From assembly GCF_000010345.1 (NCBI RefSeq), contig NC_009663.1, forward strand, positions 1,302,001 to 1,366,000: DNA of 64,000 nt. Direction: 5' to 3'. The notes beneath the pieces were generated by a model. It was given only the letters and a program-made list of their open reading frames with translations, had not been told where the DNA came from and ran no database searches. Positions within the stretch are counted from its first letter, which is position 1, and each line of letters begins with the position of its first letter. This DNA comes from Sulfurovum sp. NBC37-1 (lineage in GTDB: Bacteria > Campylobacterota > Campylobacteria > Campylobacterales > Sulfurovaceae). Below are positions 62,217 to 64,000 of this stretch, in pieces. The translations under genes were made by a program, and so were the position numbers.

Positions 62217-63173
62217 CTACGCTTCATGGAAGAATTTCTGAGAAAAGAATTCTTCTACCACTTCACGCATCTCTTTGGGGTCTTCTATACGGTTGACCCT
62301 GTCTCTAAAGAGTGATGCACCTTGATATCCCGCCTTGGAATAGGAGTGAAGATTCTTTCTGAAGATGATCGCCCCGTATTTGTCATAATAATCGATCATC
62401 TGGTCAAAATGCTCCAGGACCACTTCTTTGATAAGTTCAGAAGTCGGCTGTGCCATGCCTTCTTTTATCTGCTTGAAAATCCAGGGCTTACCTACGGCTG
62501 CACGGCCGATCATCACACCGTCGGCACCTGTATGTTCCAGGACCCACTGTGCTTTTTCGGGTGAATCGATATCCCCATTGGCAATGACCGGAATGTTTAC
62601 TGCTTCCTTAATCTCCCTGATGGCATCATAATCGACAGGCGCTTTGTAGCGTCCTGCTCTGGTCCGTCCATGCACTGCAATGTAGTCCGCTCCACTCGCC
62701 TCTGCGATCCTGGCGATCTCGACATGGTTCTTTTCGTTGAAACCGAGGCGCATCTTCATACTGGTATAGGGTTTATTGGAGTGTGTTTTGATGGTCTCTA
62801 TAACCTTTCCCATCTGTGGAAGATCGGTCAGTAGAGAACTTCCCTGGAGGTTGTTGACCACTTTGGGAGCGGGACAGCCGCAGTTCAGGTCTATGACGCT
62901 CACCCCTTCCTGCTCGTTTATGATCTCCACGGCACGCCTTATCACCTCAAGGTCAGAGCCTGCGATCTGGATGGAATACGGATCTTCCCGCGGGCTCTTT
63001 TCAAGCATTTTATGGGTTTTCTTACTGTTATGCACCAGTGCGTTGGAGCTGATCATTTCGGAAACGGTAAGGTCGACACCGAATTTTTTGACAACCGATC
63101 GGAAAGGAAGATCCGTAAAGCCCGCGAGAGGGGCCAGAGCATAAAGGGGTTTTGAAAAATCGAGGGATGCCAT
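62217..63173 (-). CDS. dusB: tRNA-dihydrouridine synthase
   Basis: 318 residues. The FMN site APLAGFTDLPFRSVVKKFG, the catalytic Cys in LNCGCPAPKVVNNLQGSSLL, MKMRLGF and the VHGRTRAGRYKAPVDYD segment are DusB-type, as is MIGRAAVGKPWIFKQI. It reduces U to dihydrouridine in tRNA. The start is 16 bases after the stop of the unknown gene 63190-64000, so they are co-transcribed. Confidence 0.95.
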   Translation of the reverse strand: MASLDFSKPLYALAPLAGFTDLPFRSVVKKFGVDLTVSEMISSNALVHNSKKTHKMLEKSPREDPYSIQIAGSDLEVIRRAVEIINEQEGVSVIDLNCGCPAPKVVNNLQGSSLLTDLPQMGKVIETIKTHSNKPYTSMKMRLGFNEKNHVEIARIAEASGADYIAVHGRTRAGRYKAPVDYDAIREIKEAVNIPVIANGDIDSPEKAQWVLEHTGADGVMIGRAAVGKPWIFKQIKEGMAQPTSELIKEVVLEHFDQMIDYYDKYGAIIFRKNLHSYSKAGYQGASLFRDRVNRIEDPKEMREVVEEFFSQKFFHEA

Positions 63174-63189
63174 GTAAGGTAGAGGATAC

Positions 63190-64000
63190 CTATTTTACAC
63201 AAATAGTATCGACGCTAACGAGATCTTCGAGTTTGAATTTTTTATGGCTCTTCTTCAACTCGTTGAAAGCTCTAAATTTCAGGAATTCATGCTCTCCATG
63301 TTCATCGAGATAGGCACTTGCTTCATCTATAAGTTCGTAATCGAAAAGAAGATAAAGATAGGCTGTCTGCGACTTTGGATACTTGCTTTGATATGATTTG
63401 AAAAGAGCAAGATTTTCGTTAGGAGAAAGGACCTTCTTCGTGACATTGGCGATCTTTACAAAGTCGGTACAGCTCAGCTTCAATACTGCTACGAAGTCAT
63501 TCAATATATCGACACTCAAGCCCATATCCTCCTCATGTACCGCTCTGGCAAGCATGACATGCAGACTTTCAGGGTCGAAGATCTTTGCATATTTGCGTGC
63601 TTTGAAGAATGTCTCTTTGCGCGCAAAAATATCAAGAGCCTGCTTTTGTACCATTTTGGAGTACTGGGAAGAGGATTTCATGACCTCTTCAACGAAGTCA
63701 GGATCGTTATGCAAACGGTTGAGCCTGTTCTGAATCAGGTGCGGATTCCCGTCACTGAAGACTTTTGCCATCTTATTCTCTTTAAGATCGACATATTCTC
63801 CGCTCTTGATCTTGTTAAGGATGTTCAGTACTTTTGAAAGTCTTGCATTGAGCCCCTCGACCGCATCATTGACATTCAATGACGATTTGCCGAGAACAAC
63901 TGCAGAACCTCTGATCTCTTCCATCGCGTACTTCTGTTCTTTCGGTTCATTGACCAAAGACCAGTAGAGTGCATCTTCAAGCGTAGAAGCATCTTTTTCC
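63190..64000 (-). CDS. unrecognised helical protein (N-terminus cut by window edge)
   Basis: The frame is open through base 64000 (EKDASTLEDALYWSLVNEP before the later TTG), so the N-terminus is missing; at least 270 residues. It is alpha-helical and charged, with no signal or TM segment. The C-terminal half has TPR/HEAT-like helix pairs (FKSYQSKYPKSQTAYLYLLF, DYELIDEASAYLDEHGEHEF). I do not recognise the family. Linkage to dusB is by operon position. Confidence 0.7.
   Translation of the reverse strand, partial: EKDASTLEDALYWSLVNEPKEQKYAMEEIRGSAVVLGKSSLNVNDAVEGLNARLSKVLNILNKIKSGEYVDLKENKMAKVFSDGNPHLIQNRLNRLHNDPDFVEEVMKSSSQYSKMVQKQALDIFARKETFFKARKYAKIFDPESLHVMLARAVHEEDMGLSVDILNDFVAVLKLSCTDFVKIANVTKKVLSPNENLALFKSYQSKYPKSQTAYLYLLFDYELIDEASAYLDEHGEHEFLKFRAFNELKKSHKKFKLEDLVSVDTICVK

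Noticed and set aside
1-64000. CRISPR array
   Set aside because: No set of regularly spaced repeats of 23-40 bases was seen; the three 24-nt copies are kilobases apart and in mixed orientation.

Overview
The window looks like chromosome of a Campylobacterota bacterium, most likely a Sulfurovum-type chemolithotroph. This is a judgement from protein flavour (fused CcsBA cytochrome c biogenesis protein, Mn-type PpaC, NifU-like/DUF1858/ICMT set, TSUP, hemerythrin sensor), not from a database search. Most genes are on the minus strand in tight operons with 4-base ATGA-type overlaps. There is one tRNA (Arg-CCT), no rRNA and no CRISPR array.

1-11 kb is an alpha-glucan (storage polysaccharide) operon read right to left: glgP, pgm, pgi, a nucleotidyltransferase fused to a phosphohexomutase-like domain that has lost its catalytic motifs, and two GH57 glycosidases/glucanotransferases, the last running off the left edge. 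11-27.6 kb is a stress and ion-homeostasis block: fluoride channel plus DUF190, MarC, HdeD-like DUF308, YfdX, peroxiredoxin, DUF6629, MgtC/DUF4010, PPK2, a Tat-exported SQR-like flavoprotein lacking the usual cysteines, a P3A-type proton ATPase, gpmA, DedA, a Na+/H+ antiporter, an unusual Nramp-like carrier and a beta-CASP RNase.

27.7-30.1 kb holds an unrecognised plus-strand pair (five-TM protein with acidic linker plus a secreted VWA-like protein), divergent from a 51-residue membrane peptide. 30.2-34.4 kb carries rhlE, ppaC, the tRNA, thioredoxin and an LpxH-like hydrolase, with a 164-bp fold-back element (19-bp perfect terminal repeats, 5-bp target duplication) between the last two. 34.4-38.3 kb is a small mobile/polymorphic-toxin island: a REP-associated (RAYT) Y1 transposase, a 5'-truncated Rhs gene with Cys-rich C-terminus and probable immunity gene, an IS200-type transposase remnant and a decayed second Rhs copy, bounded by three copies of one 24-nt repeat.

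38.3-47.2 kb is housekeeping: argC, greA, surE, tcdA, a metallophosphoesterase, ccsBA, and a NifU-like/DUF1858/methyltransferase run behind a good Fur-box match. 47.2-51.7 kb is an AT-rich insertion with a single-polypeptide type IIG restriction-modification enzyme, a small downstream gene of unknown function and a truncated gene. 51.8-64 kb has polA, a small membrane protein, uvrA (with an inverted repeat upstream of its promoter), a hemerythrin-PAS-GGDEF-EAL-CZB sensor, a TSUP permease, a CopD-like membrane protein, dusB and an unrecognised gene cut by the right edge.
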